Shown here piece by piece: positions 1-12,305 of a DNA stretch of 64,000 nt. The notes beneath the pieces are model-generated. The model made no database searches, was not told the DNA's origin, and saw nothing but the letters and a program-made list of their open reading frames with translations. Origin of the DNA: Pseudoscleropodium purum. Taxonomy: Eukaryota > Streptophyta > Bryopsida > Hypnales > Brachytheciaceae. Positions within the stretch are counted from its first letter, which is position 1; each line of letters opens with the position of its first letter. The stretch lies in NCBI GenBank assembly GCA_963969395.1, contig OZ017805.1:5580001-5644000 (forward strand), written 5' to 3'. Both the position numbers and the translations under genes were made by a program.

Positions 1-360
1 CTATTTCATTTCATTTTGATTTTTATAAATTTATTTTTGGGTTTAATTACCAATTTTGTTTTGACTTTCAAACATACAAAATTTTTATTTATCAAAGCAA
101 ATTTGGTACACATGTTGTATTGTGTCCAAAAATATGGAGTTCCTTTCCTAGAAAAATTTGCAGAGCATGTAAGTGCATTCGAGATAGTAAAATGCACCCT
201 CAAGGTCTCAACACTCAAAAGAGTTGGTACTCTATATTAGTTGAAGTCTCCACTTCCTATATTTATCGGGTAATAATTCTCATTGAGCTACTTCATGTAC
301 TTCTTTTATATTTTGTAATTTTTTAACAATTTTGCTAAATTTTTTGTTGTTGGGCTGTAT

Positions 361-1203
361 GAGATTGTAGTAGCAACTGATTTAGTAGTTCAAAAATATA
401 GAAAAGACACTATAGAAGAAGATCAGTCTCTGGAAAGCATTTTGGCTACAATGAAATTAGCTACCAAGGAGACAATATCCAAATTGACCCTATAATTGGG
501 CAAATTGACTATAGTTGCTAATTCTCAGTTGAGGAGAAAATTCCTTAAAGAGGTATGAATTTGTTGACTAATTTTGATCATTTATTATTTTTAATTATTT
601 TTAATCTTTCTAACTTCTATATTTTCTTGATATAGATCGAGAGGCACTGGACACAGAATATCACTCTGGAAATGACTTTGAACAAGTTGCAAATGATGCA
701 ACTTGTAATGTCACTAGAGAGTAGAAAGTCAAGTGGCTACAATGGTGGAATAGTTCAAATGAAACACAAAAGGCAAGAAGGTTTCTAGTGAAGCCAGTAG
801 GAGAAAATGAGTTGAAGTCCTTAGCAAAAACTTGTTATGCATGGATAAGTATTTCTCACCAATCTTTTGGTTTTTGAAATTGCATTCTTTTTTTATTAGT
901 GCTTGATGTTTTCTTTGTATTCAACAACTATTTTCTATCTTATATCTGATTTTTCTTCATCCAATAGATTGAAGGACTTAGCTTTGAAATATTTGATGAC
1001 ATTGTAAAGAAGGACCAATTGTTGTTGGTTATGAATTTTTCAAAGAGCCGGACACTTTTCTTGATTATCTTGAGAGATGGAGGATATGTATTTGAAACAA
1101 AGCATATTTGGTTCATTTCAAAGGGCAAGAGGACTTCAAGAAGTTAGATGACTTTAGAAAGCGCAAAGATACAGACTTAATGGTGAAACATGTTATTTTT
1201 TGG
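361..1203 (+). pseudogene. Decayed spliced coding region, unknown product
   Basis: Coding-like sequence runs from 361 and reads through a GT-AG intron at 553-635 (83 bp, ending TATAG), giving ...KFLKE joined to IERHWTQ... in frame. The reading carries a TAA inside the first exon and a TAG near 786. A second coding-like patch at about 1018-1200 reads VGYEFFKEPDTFLDYLERW and then DFKKLDDFRKRKDTDLM, but in a shifted frame. The patches look like remnants of one spliced gene of unknown family, broken by stops and a frameshift. I do not recognise a domain. Confidence 0.35.
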
Positions 1204-1519
1204 TATGAATTCCATTGCATATAGTCATTCATTTTGATTTTGTGAATTGGATAACATTTGGCTGTGAGAAATTGATTCTTTTTTTTTTGTATCTATAGAT
1301 ATTTAAAGTATAAGCTGTTGGCAAAAGGGTTCATTTTGAAGTAGGATTCACTACTTTTTTTGACAATATGGTTGAATGTCTCTTTTGAGCATTGCATATT
1401 TTTTCCATCACAATTATAGTAGTGGATTAGTTTGCACCTCAAGTCAAGTATTTGGCCCACAAGAATTTATACTAAATCTTGAGGAAGAGCTCAAGCTTTC
1501 TATCAATTGTTATAGCTAG

Positions 1520-1786
1520 GAAGACAACATTGATGAGTTTGTTGGCCTTGATGAAGATGCAAGAGCTAAAGCTGTGAAGAAGAAAGAGGAAGTTGACAAG
1601 AAGATTGCATTGAAGAACTCTGAGGCAATAAATAAGGCTAAAGAGAAACTTACAAAATAGGCCTTGAAACTCATACTTAGAGACTGAAGAGGCATCAACA
1701 ATCAAGAAGGGAAGGGAAAGAAAACTAAGCAACAAGTTAACCCTTTGGCTACTTAAGACAAAGGCTCCCAGCATTAGTGTTCATTT
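1520..1786 (+). pseudogene. Lys/Glu-rich coding remnant
   Basis: The frame starting at 1520 reads an acidic segment (EDNIDEFVGLDEDARAKAV) followed by a Lys/Glu-rich helix and a basic tail. It is interrupted by TAG, TGA and TAA codons at positions where glutamine or arginine would fit. It may be the 3' end of the broken gene at 361-1203, but continuity cannot be shown. No function is assignable. Confidence 0.3.
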
Positions 1787-2224
1787 TTACGAGGGACAAA
1801 GCATAATGTTGACTATTTGTCACTCAATAATAGTGGCATAATATATGGTCCATTGGCCATTGAATTTTTGAGTGATTTAGAGATTTCAATCTTTGAATCT
1901 ATTCTTAATCTTTTGCTTGTTGATGTTTAGGTTGACCCTTTACCCCAAGTACACCACAACATCATTAATTTCATCAATAAGGTGACCAATCTCATACTCC
2001 ATTTGCTTTTATGAGTTTCTTATGATATTATTTTCTGTGTTGGTTTATTGATTGTGAAAGTTCTTTTGCAACATAAGGGGTCCAAAGAATGCTTCTTCAA
2101 AAAAACCAAGAGTGAAAAACCACGCATTGATCTCATTATTGTGGATTTGTTAGAGGGTTTTTCAATCCCTAAATTATTTGTGCCTACAAATAACGTTTCC
2201 AAGTAGAATGCAAACAACCCTCTC

Positions 2225-2560
2225 TTGTTAGAAGCAATTTCCAAATTTGTTGATGGTCATCTACTTGATGACAAAGCTCTGATCATTATTTATCCTCTCA
2301 AGGCCATTACAAAGGCCACCATTCTTAAATACCATACTACCTATTCTTTTGTAAAGATCAAAGACCAATGGGAAACAAACTGGTTGCATCTAGCTTCACC
2401 TATGTCACCTTTACAAATTAATAGAGGGAGAGCCAAGTTCGAGCTTGCCAGGCTCATTTTATTGCCAAGACTAGTGGAGGGATTTAGTTGCAAGGCACTA
2501 GTTGTAGGATGGGGCACCAACCATGCAGATTGGACAATGATAATTATACCACCGCCATAA
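2225..2560 (+). pseudogene. Uncharacterised open frame, probable gene remnant
   Basis: This is an open frame of 111 codons with balanced composition, containing RGRAKFELARLILLPRL and a tryptophan-containing end. The frame is already open upstream of the first ATG-like codon, so it is more likely an exon or gene fragment than a complete small gene. It ends in TAA just before a SINE-like sequence. I recognise no family. Confidence 0.25.
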
Positions 2561-2578
2561 TCTAATAAGATGTCTCTA

Positions 2579-2700
2579 GTTGCGGTGGTCTAATAGCTTG
2601 ACATCGTGAGTTAACAATCGACAGACCTAAAGGAATGGGTTCAATTCATGGGCCATCGCTGGGATGCTATCCCTGAGTTTGTTACAAAAAGGCAATGAAA
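2579..2700 (+). repeat. tRNA-derived SINE-like sequence
   Basis: A degenerate polymerase III A-box (TGGTCTAATAG, about 2586) is followed about 50 bases later by a B-box-like GGGTTCAATTC (2638-2648). This is the spacing of a tRNA-derived SINE head. The downstream body (CATGGGCCATCGCTGG...) is not tRNA-like. The 3' end is undefined and I see no clear target duplication. Confidence 0.45.
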
Positions 2701-2789
2701 TTCTCGACTGTTGGCTATCACGATTGGAAGCACCTTTTACCAAATGAAGCTCTTGCACATTGAGTTTCTCACCACTTGCCTCTTTCTTT

Positions 2790-3985
2790 TGCCAATTTTT
2801 ATTTAAGGCTTTTATTTGCTATTTGTTTTTCGTTTCTTTAAATCATTTAGTCCAAACTCATTCTAATGAGGGAAGAAAAATGATTTAAAATTTTATTTTC
2901 TTTGACACAAATCTGCATTGATTTGAAAAAATAAAAAATAAAAAATAAAGACCTTATCTTCTCTATATTAGAGGTCTTTAGTTCTCAGTTTGATATTTAG
3001 ACTCTTCTTTGGTTTAATGTCTTTTAGTTAGTCCTAGTTTGAAAGTATAGATATTGACTGTGTAGCCCTTTTGGAAAAAAAAATCAAACAAGAGTGGGTC
3101 CATTCTAATGTGGGACATGAGCTACCAGATGGTTGCTACATGTAAGCACTAGATTTCATCATGTGTACTCATTTATATTTTTCTTTTGTGTTTTAGGATC
3201 TTAAGGATAAATTCAAGGGCAAATTAGGTATATTTAGTCCTTTTATTGTTAGGTAGGTGGGTGATCACACACTATAGTTGCTTTTTTTCTCCAAGTACAA
3301 ACAAATGCGAACTATATAAACTCTATGATAGTTGATGTGCCTCGTATTCTGATGGTTTATCCAATCCTTTGACAAAGGACCTGTGGATGTAGACAACAGC
3401 CTTGTGGATGCGGCCAACAAACCCGTGAACTTAGGTAGTCACTTGGAATGCTTTGATGCTTCATTGTCTATCATTGTTTTAGTTTATGGGTTGTCTAAAA
3501 GACGAGGAGGCAAGACAGAGGATTACAATGTAATAAGAGAAGGTTTGAGAGATGGAGAGGCATAGAGGCAATGTTGACACTGTCAATTAGTAAGGGGATG
3601 TTTTTCACAAGATGTTGAAAAAGGTGTCGCTCCAAATTCTAGTAACTACAATTACATTTGTATTTTAAAAGGTTTATCTCTCATAGTAACTGGAACTATT
3701 GTTTGTTTTGTTTTGTTTTGTACTTTTGTTTTTGAATGTCTCTTTTTCTTTTAAATTTGGTCTTAGAGGGTGTCCGCATGGTTTTTCCAAAAATTTTGAG
3801 AAGATTTTGAAAGAGGGAGGTACAAAGAAATGGTTAGACTCTAGTTTATAGGGAAACTCTGGTTTATATTTGTCAATGTAAAAATATCATACAGTAAGAA
3901 GGAATGGTCTCAAGTCATGTTTACTCGAAGATCGAAATGAAACTATGACCAATGGCTTAAATGCAAGCAGTTGGATCACATTTAG
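2790..3985. other. AT-rich sequence without recognisable genes
   Basis: I see only short chance frames here, including a 60-codon frame at 3383-3565 with no supporting domain, plus simple A/T runs. No terminal repeats or RNA gene features were found. Confidence 0.5.
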
Positions 3986-6160
3986 GCACTTGGACACATC
4001 CTCTTATGATATTATTGTTCAAAGGAATTACAACATACAAGTTTAGGTTTTAGTGCGTGATGAATCAATAGGTAGTAGCATGCGATTATCACAATTGCAC
4101 TTTTTGAATCAAGTTACATAGAAGCTATGGAAAATGTATTAACATTTACTACTATGTAAATAAGAATAGTAGATTGTATTGTGGGTTTGACCACTATACA
4201 GAATTTTGTTATGCATGGTCTGGAAACTATGCAAAATTATCTTTTTATAAGTACTAAGACATACTTTATATGCAATTTTATACATTTTGTACAATTTCAT
4301 GTTCTTTGTACAATTCTATACTTGGTTATTTTTGTTTGTTTCTTATATCTGCCATTGCAACTCTTGATCTTGTTGTTCATGTGCATTCAAAATATGTCCA
4401 AAGTAATATGTACTTGATTATCATGGAGTCATCTATTGTTTCTAATGCGTTTTTTCCATTCTATTTGACTTTTTTGAAATCTAATCTCAATACTTATGCA
4501 TCATATGCACACAAATATATTTTTTAAATATTGAAGGGAGAACTAACAATCAAACTTGTTAAACAAAACCAACAAGTGAACATTATTGTAATGTCAACAT
4601 AGGTTATAAGTCTTTTTTATTTTATCTAATGCGATTCTTGTCATTTGAATAAGTTATTCCTACTCCATATTTGTTAACAATAGACTTGTGATTGAAAAAT
4701 TAGAAAAGTTTTATTAATTTAGAAATGAACTTCAAGTTTGGAACTTGTGGATAGTTAGGAAACTTTAGTCTCGTCCAACTCCATCCACAGTTTTGTACTT
4801 TTTGTACAATTTCGTGTTCTTTGTACAAACTTATACTCTGTTGTTCTTGTCCATGCGATGTGATGACCTGTTGTCTTGAGCTTAATCATCTTAGAAGTTG
4901 TTAAACGGTATTTTGGATTGACTTTTAGATTGTGACATTTAGATTGATCATATTCCCTAGAATGTTTATTAAAGCAAACGAAAATATATGGCTGGTCACA
5001 AGCTCCCCAAATAGAATGGTTTGTCAACCCAATGAAATTGAGGTCATTGGGTTCCCTACTTACCTTCGTCGCTGCTTTTGAGAGCTCATTTGTTTTGGTA
5101 CCTGAGGGACTTAGGAATATTTGCCTTCTCGTTTTATGCTAATCTTTGTTGTTGCTCTTGATAGCTCATTTGCTTTAGTACGTACAAGACTTATGGGTTT
5201 TGCCTTCTCGTTTATAGTCTTGTACTTGTGTTTGGCTTCTTCTTTTTAATCTTGCACTAGTTGAATTTGCAATTTGGGGATGTCTAACCATAATTGTACA
5301 CTTGTTCAACAGTGCATCATGGCTTACTTTCCATTTTGTAGTACTAGAAAGTTTGATTCATTGATTACTTCTACGGATAGATTGTATGTTTCAGAAACCT
5401 CGATGTCTAAGCAAGGCAACATTGTGTACTACCTAGGACTCTATTGTACTAGAAATATGTCTAGTATTATTGTTGTCAAAAGCATTGTAGCACTATTTGA
5501 GTAAGCAATGTCAAGTAAAGCCCCTATAGTCTCAAGTGAGTCTGTTAATCAAAGTATGTGAAGGTTTGTGTATGAAATTCCTATTACTTTCATTCTACTT
5601 AAATTTCAACTTGCCTATTGCACTGATTCTTATCTTACTATATTATATTCATTGTAGTTGTTCAGTGTATTGAACTTGATTGAACTTGAGTCTAAGATGA
5701 TTATAGACTATATTCTTCTAAAAAATTGTAAGGTTGAGGATGTTGCAAGTGGTGGAAAATTTCAAGTACAAAGAAGGTAGAACATTTCAGTTGATGTATA
5801 GAATGAAGGTCTATTTATCTCTAGAAATGAGCATACTATTTAGATTTAATCGTATCTTTCAACTTGTATAATGGACTCTTTGTATTTCAAGCTCTTACAC
5901 ATTGTACATTGGCGAAAATGGAGTTGAGTTTTGAGACGTACTATCTATAAAACCATTATGTAAGTTCCCTCATCTCTTTTTACATCATCAATTTATGTAT
6001 TGATTTATATACTAGTTTTGTATATGGAGTACCAATTATACTCTAATTACTACTTTTATATTGTAGTAGTGAGTGAAAGAATGTTTGTAGAGTGTTACAC
6101 TACCATCCTTTGGTTCCAACAGTAAAGAATGTACTAAATGTAACTAAGGTGAAGGATTGA
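3986..6160. repeat. AT-rich repeat region with TTGTACAA-type palindromes
   Basis: The stretch is full of GTAC-centred palindromes such as TTTGTACAATTT and CTTTGTACAA. A roughly 70-base segment at 4265-4340 recurs at 4790-4860 with substitutions (TTTGTACAATTTC-TGTTCTTTGTACAA). Similar motif-rich DNA recurs at 10.5-13.2 kb and 36.2-37.7 kb, so this is a dispersed repeat rather than unique sequence. Open frames within it are short and not convincing. Confidence 0.45.
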
Positions 6161-6325
6161 GAATTGTTGGAATATGTTCCATTTTGAAATTGAACTGTTT
6201 GTATTGTTTGTATTAGGATTCAAAATTGTTGGAGTACAATCCATTTTGAAATTGTAGTGTTCATAATGTTTGTATTAGGATTCAGAATTGTTGGAATACA
6301 TTCCATCCTAAAATTGTAGTGTTAT
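6161..6325. repeat. Three-copy ~62-bp minisatellite
   Basis: Three tandem units begin at about 6161, 6223 and 6285 with GAATTGTTGGAATA or close variants. Each continues through TCCATTTTGAAATTG and TTTGTATTAGGATTC. Confidence 0.7.
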
Positions 6326-6985
6326 TTTGTCGCCGACAGGATACTAGAATGGTACTTCCTCATTACTTTGACTCCTTACACACCTGAACTACAACATTTA
6401 GAAGACATTGTAGTATGGAAGGCAAAAGCAAGAAGGTCCAAATGCCCTTCATTGCAACTCCTTATTTAGATGCACAACAATGGTACATGGTGTAGGAGCA
6501 CGGAAACTCAAAATGGATAGGATAGGATTAGGATAGACTCAAAAAAATTTATATTGGGGTAAGATAGAGAGAATCCGGTTCAAATAGGAATAATTGGAGG
6601 ATAGTTAGTTTTTATAGATTTCTAAAACTATTACGGATATCCCGGATGGAACTGTATTAGAACTGTTACGGATGTCACTGGATTCAAGACAAATCCAAAA
6701 TTTGGAAAAGTCCTGGATTAGGGGAACCTACGACCTAGGATTCCGGTCTAGGAAAACTAGGGTACCATTATGGGAACGATCTTCTACCCTTTTTCCTCCA
6801 AGAACTATCGGTTGCTCGTCAAGTACTTAAGCATACCACTACTCCATTTATTCTCCCTCTCTGTTTGTTGAACTCTGTAAGTGTGTAGTTGAATGAAAGA
6901 GTGGTGAGTTAGTGATCGTGCCAGGAAGAGAAAGGTGAAGTCACTGCCGTTTGTAGTGGATTAGTTTTCCTCGTGTCAGCATCCC

Positions 6986-8975
6986 ATGGCAAAGGGTGAC
7001 AATTTGCCAATCCGTAAGCTTGTAGTTATGGCCCAGATGATCTGTCTCATCATCCCTTCCAACCCGACTATCCGGAAGTAGCTAGAGGAGGATCTAATGT
7101 GTATTGGATGCATTGGGCTATTACAGTGGCTATGGAACATTAAGAATGAAGAGATGATTCAGAAACTCATCTTTGAGGTTCCAAATCAATATGAGTTGAC
7201 AATGAGGGGTCAACCTATAGCTTAGATGGAAGATGTTTGGGTAGACGTATACTCGTTCAAGAAGAGCGGCTCTAGATTAGCTTTCCAAGTGGATAAGTAC
7301 GCGAGCGAAAAGTTCCAAAGTCTAGCTAATGCAAAAGAGGGGTATGCCACTAGTGAGTATAGGAATGATAGGCATAAGCAAATGCTAGAGTTTTTGATTC
7401 TACTCTTGTATCCAAAAAATCTTACCTAGGTTACGGTCACAATGGTGAACACCATCTTTGGGGCGATGAAAGATAGGATTGTGCATTCGGGTAGAGTGAT
7501 CGCAAGTGTAGTATCAAAGCTAGCTGAGCATGTGTTGAAGGAACAATACAATCCAATTACCCCGTACCTATTTCACCTCTACCACCATAAGGAAGTTTTG
7601 AGTGGTCATAAGAGGATACAATGTAACATTGGTATTAAGATCTTGGAGTATGGCTTTAGAAAAGAGGTGGAGAAGGATTAGTCGGAGTTTGAGGAGGGAA
7701 GATGTTTACAAGAAGAAATTGTCGAGTGAAAGCAAAGGAAGTCCACTAATCCAATTGCACAAGGAAAGCTACCAACTCGAGAAAGAGGAGAGCCTAGCCA
7801 AGGTCCGAATTCAACAGAAAAGACGAATTTCTTTGATGCTACAATCCAATGGATGTGGCAAGCTTAGGAGATGCATAATGATATGGCGGAACTTCTACTT
7901 GGTGTTGCTTGCGAGTTGAAAGTGGATCCCAACAAGATTTTGGACGAGGTCAAACGATGGCCGGATCTAGAAGTGTTGTACGAAAAAGAGGAGCAAATCC
8001 GGAACTTGGAGAAGGAACGGAATGACCTCCAATCCTGGGTAGATTGGATGGAAGGTGAGTTGGCCATGGCGAGATAGAAGGAGAAGAATGCTCTCCAACT
8101 CATCCATAATCTGAAGACAATGGTCGAGCAACCAAAGCATATGGTGATCAAATCTGAACTCTTTGACGCTTGATTGATCAAAAAAGGCCATATAACCAGA
8201 TCGAAGGTGGTGACAATCTTAGTCGATTTTGAAGCTCGGATGGGCATAGTGTTGAAGGAAATGTGCTAGTTGCTAGGACACTTGGATCTAGAACGAGCCA
8301 TGGACTTCTCACATTTACTAGAATTCCTAGATACCCTATTCAGAGGGACTCCACTTAAGTTGATTCTGGTCTAGCAGACTTCTAGTGCTCTAGTTTAGCT
8401 ACAATAAGAGGGAATGAAGTCTCTTCTGACTCCACCTGCAGGTACTTTAGTAACTCAAGCACGGATACCACCAATGAGGGAGAAGGCGGTACCCGAGCCT
8501 GAAAAAGACCTAACGGGAGATCTGTTGTGGTGTAGTGAGAAGTTTTCGTCTGACCAAGTATTCCGTCCACCCAACGAGTTATGGTAGGGAAATTCAAGAT
8601 GCCCTAACTAAATGTCTACGGCAACCTTAGTGATCAAGTTGGGGCTATGACAAACCTAGTCTGGTCCCATTCAAAAGATTTCTGTCACATGCAACAACCG
8701 TCATCCAAATGGGACCACATGGAAATAGACCTAAGTGAGACTTCGCAAGCAAAGGATCCAATTGTGTAGGAAATCAAGGATTCTAATGAGGAAGAGCTTA
8801 AGACTAGATCTGAATCAAAAATGGATGAAGAAAATTCACCTCCACTAGTTCAATGCAAGATCCAGACCTGGGTGGCAACCAAGATGACTCCAGCGAAGGC
8901 CTTTCTGAGGACTCCAACAAGTCGAAGTAGTAGCAGTTCGAAGAAGGTACAAAAGGGGAAGAAGCTAGTGGATTG
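6986..8975 (+). pseudogene. Family A long coiled-coil protein, decayed
   Basis: From ATG 6986 one frame continues for at least 500 codons, broken by about nine TAG, two TGA and one TAA codons; a frameshift is likely near 8590. Conserved stretches shared with copy 2 and family B include YELTMRGQP followed by ED-W-DVYSFKK, VTMVNTIFGA, and PYLFHLYHHKEVL. A long Glu/Lys coiled coil follows at about residues 310-370 (EEQIRNLEKERNDLQ), then DFEARMGIVLKEM and LLGHLDLERAM. Where this copy has TAG, copy 2 has Gln or Trp, so the stops are decay and not recoding. The product is unknown; a structural or DNA-binding protein of the element is a guess. Confidence 0.6.
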
Positions 8976-9301
8976 CCTCTAGTTAGTTAGGATTTTTAGG
9001 TTTAGATTCCAGAATGGTTTTTCCGTGCGTGGGTCCAGGTTTTGGTTTTTCAGAACAATTGGCCTTTGCCTTTTTGGTTTTTCTGGGGGTGGATTGGTGT
9101 GGTTGCCTTAGTTTTTGGAGTAACTTTTTGACTTTTTGGTTTTGGTTTTAATTTTAATTTTAAAGGTGGGCAAGGTTGTTACCTGCTCATTCCATGCTAG
9201 CGCATTTTCAATTTGTATTTCATTCCGTTCTTTAATTTGAGCCACCAAATGAACATTCTAGCTCTAATTTTGTGCAAAGATTTGTATTGGTTTGTTTATT
9301 G

Positions 9302-9568
9302 CAGGGTGGACAGGATGGTCAGACGTCCGGGACGTCTGGACGCGTCCGCTGTGTCCGTAGTGTCCGCTAACATTCACGGACGCCATCCGCCCTGTTCGCC
9401 CATCCGCACGTCCGCCCCACCCCGCCTTGTCTGCCCCGTCCGTCCGCCTTGCCCCGCCCGTCTGCCTTCCAACGGCGGGAGGGACACTGCGTCCGCTGGA
9501 GTACGGACGGACGGACGTCCGGGTTATGGATGCCTTTTTCGGGTGGACGTAGAGATTCATCAACCCTA
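9302..9568 (+). mobile_element. GC-rich hAT-type MITE 1
   Basis: This is a 267-bp element with ends CAGGGTGGA...TCAACCCTA, packed with CGGACG/CGTCCG motifs, and flanked by the perfect 8-bp duplication GTTTATTG (9294-9301 and 9569-9576). The 8-bp duplication and the unpaired outermost C/A bases match the Ac-type hAT pattern. It sits inside family A copy 1. The related copy 2 lacks it and aligns across the site without a gap. Open frames within it are by-products of high GC and not genes. Confidence 0.95.
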
Positions 9569-10352
9569 GTTTATTGGACTATTGAGATGTAAAAATGACG
9601 GGTGAAAAGGAATCCAAATCTTAGGTAACCAGGCTAAAATGAGAGAATATATTTGTGATAGAGTTGGACTTGTGAATGAAGACTTGTGTCTAGTACCTTT
9701 GAACTATTGGAAAGGTATTCCAGTAAAGCTATGGAATAGTGTGAGAGTAGATCTAGAATCAAGTACAATTTCGTGCAGAGATAAGCAACCGCCAACAGAA
9801 ATCCCTATTCATTAGAAAGTCTACCAACCACATGATCAGTCTAGCAACTAGAAAAATTACCTTCTTTTGGTTCTGGATGTCTATGATTTGTCATAGTAGT
9901 AGAGGGGAATTGTGGTGACTTTAAGTGACCTGCTTGCCGGATAGGCCATTCGGAAAGTTGTGAGGATGTCAACTATTCTTCTCAGCCACAACACATTGAT
10001 TTGCTTAAATGTTGGTTGGTTTTAGTAAGATTAGAAAGTGTGAGAAATTGGAGTGGTGAAGTCCCTACCCCTCTAAATATAATGGTGGACCCTCTGATGG
10101 TAAAACAGTGGAATAGAAAACTACTAACTTCAAGAGATGTAGTTGGAATCTAAATGAGGATGGATCCAAATTGGATTTTGGATAGGAAATGGAATTGGAA
10201 AAGAAAAAAGGGAGTGGACAGATTGAAAAGGGAGGAAAACCAAATACCTTAGTTTGTAACAACATCCTAGAATCCTTTGGGATGATATTTTGAGTAATTT
10301 TACCACATTCATATGTTGTAAGGATACTTATGCTTAGACTGTGCATACGACA

Positions 10353-11120
10353 CTTAGAGGCTCTGTAATAAGATGAACGAGCAAGAGAGCAATATGACGA
10401 GCTTTTGTAATTAGCTATCGAGTTTTTTTTAGGTGCAACCTTAAACAAATTGTAAAAGAGTTAGTTCATAGAGTTTGTGCATGCTTGTTTGGAAGCCTTG
10501 ACAATGTGTATGCATTGTATGCAATTGTAATGTGTATCTTGTGTTTCCTTTCATCATTTCATGAGTAAATATACTTCACTTCATATAGTGTATATGTGAA
10601 TAGACATTATTCACAGGTCTGAGTTCTCAAGTTAGTTTGCATCTTATGCATATGTCATACTCTACATACAATTCTATACAAAATGTACTAATTGTACAAG
10701 GATGTAGCCCTTACTGAGTTGCCAATAACTATCTTCTTGCTACCACATTCCAAAGTATGGTCTTTCAATGTTGATGCCTATACTACAAATATTAACATGT
10801 ATTGAACGTATAATTCTAAACAAAATGTACAAAATCCATCATTGATCACGAGATACTATTCTGACAAAAATAGCAATACCAAGCATTACAACGTCACTAT
10901 GGCTCCTTTATCAGTTGTACAGCACCAACAAATGGAAGTTGTAATATGGGATGCATAGGCTAAAAAGACAAGAGCAAATAATTAATTGTAGCATGGTTTA
11001 ATTTTTGTAAATTATAATCTTAAAGAAGTTGTTGGAGAATGCATTTATGTTTGTAATTCATCACGAAATTTGGTTTAGTTTATAAAATATATTCTAGGAG
11101 TATGTAAATATGTAGGTCTA
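10353..11120. other. AT-rich spacer
   Basis: This stretch contains scattered GTAC palindromes (for example TACTAATTGTACAAGG) and no supported gene. Confidence 0.45.
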
Positions 11121-11421
11121 TGTTTTTATGGCACTTTGCAACACATGCATATACCATATCTTACATGCCTACACGTACAATTTTGTACAAAATCTACAAA
11201 CTCTACAAAGATATATACAACTAAACATGGCAAGGTCTTTTGTGAGCACCCCTTGCTATTAATTGGCTTATTATTGACATATAAACGTCTTCTCTTATAA
11301 TGTTGAAGCCTTCCAAAAGGACCACAAATATTTACATGTGTTAAGCGGTTCCCTAGACATTGCAATAGTAGTTCTAGATATGTTAGATATCCCCCCAATA
11401 TTGGTTAATTCATTCCTAAAT

Positions 11422-12050
11422 CTACCAAAGTAGATACTCCACAATGCAGCCTACAGCATCATATAGTGGTAAGAGATTTGTGATAGGATGAATTGAATAA
11501 TCGTCAATTACTCTATCACGATAGTCAGTGCTACCACACTTACAATGGAAGGGAACTACAACATCTATAGCCCCTACTTTTGGCATTTTGAAGCCACAAT
11601 CATAATCCCAAGTCAATTTTTCCAATAGTAAAATGTCTACTTGTGCAAAGAAAGCAACATGGTAGAATCTTGGGTTTGCACAACCTATTTTGATAGGCAT
11701 ATCAATGAGGTTGGCGTCTTCACATCTTGAAAACACACAACTACATATAATGAGATTTGAAGCAACACAAGTACAATCAACCCTCAATTTGCACAATACT
11801 TGTAACAACAAATGCATTTCAAAATCACAAAATATAATTTATAGCAAATACCTATGGTTCAGAAATCTATTGATATTTCCTCCAAAAGTGTTGTCTATAC
11901 ACAATGCCACATCATTGGTCACTATTTGCTTGGATTTCCAATCAACATCAAGTGCTAGCGTGAAAGCCTCTGATTTCTCCAATCTTGAGAAAGCCTTACG
12001 TTGCACGAGCTCAGCATTTGTAACGATCTCTTCTACATATTCAAAATAAG
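11422..12050 (-). pseudogene. SUVR-like SET-domain methyltransferase fragment
   Basis: The minus strand carries two exons joined by a canonical GT-AG intron (11851-11726). Exon 12050-11852 reads FEYVEEIVTNAELV, LALDVDW, then ALCIDNTFGGNINRFLNHR. The junction codon AGA gives NHR-CEDANLIDMP, followed in exon 11725-11422 by YHVAFFAQVDIL and KLTWDYD. This order (EYVGEI-like, NHRC, AFF, ELTWDY) is the SET domain of plant SUVR-type histone H3 lysine methyltransferases. The post-SET motif is damaged: CKCGSTDYRD has Tyr where the third zinc-binding Cys should be. Pre-SET exons are not visible, and the frame upstream (12057-12305) does not obviously match. It is probably a DNA-level duplicate, since the intron is retained. 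Nearby minus frames at 11126-11398 may be further remnants. Confidence 0.8.
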
Positions 12051-12305
12051 GAAGGTTCAGGGATCATATTTAGATATGTATTGTCCATATTTATGCATTG
12101 CTATTGTACATTCCTTGGAGTCAATATAAAAAGATTCATGACATCTCCACACCACCAAATCATCCCCTCCATCTCCACCAGTTTCTACAGTGGATGGAAG
12201 TGCTTCCATCCTACATTCCGACATAGCATATTGTAAACCTAGTATGCAATGTGCTTTGGTGGGTACACAATAAAAAAACAATAGCAAATGCACTAAATCA
12301 AACAA

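Larger units (their letters stand above)
6491..10352 (+). mobile_element. Family A element, copy 1 (interrupted by MITE 1)
   Basis: Copy 1 begins TGTAGGAGCACGGAAACTC and ends GCATACGACA. The same ends and internal order occur in reverse at 50842-54364 (copy 2). Without the 267-bp MITE and its duplicated target, copy 1 is about 3.59 kb, close to copy 2 at 3.52 kb. The interior holds a leader, one long decayed reading frame (6986 to about 8975) and a non-coding 3' part. No reverse transcriptase, integrase or DDE transposase is visible. Ends of TG...CA with a 5-bp target duplication (seen in copy 2) recall retroviral-type integration, so a solo LTR or a non-autonomous element is possible. Copy 1 itself lacks a convincing target duplication (CATGG versus CTTAG). 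Confidence 0.75.

Noticed and set aside
6986..8975. TAG reassigned as a sense codon in family A
   Set aside because: The other copy has ordinary Gln or Trp codons at the same sites, TGA and TAA also occur, and frameshifts are present; decay explains it.
9213..9569. Open frames on both strands inside the GC-rich MITEs (also at 20.5, 24.6, 27.2 and 32.8 kb)
   Set aside because: They arise because GC-rich repeats lack stop codons; they change frame and content between copies and contain no domain.
12057..12305. Pre-SET exon of the SUVR-like gene
   Set aside because: The frame lacks the cysteine cluster of a pre-SET domain and does not join the SET exon with plausible splice sites.
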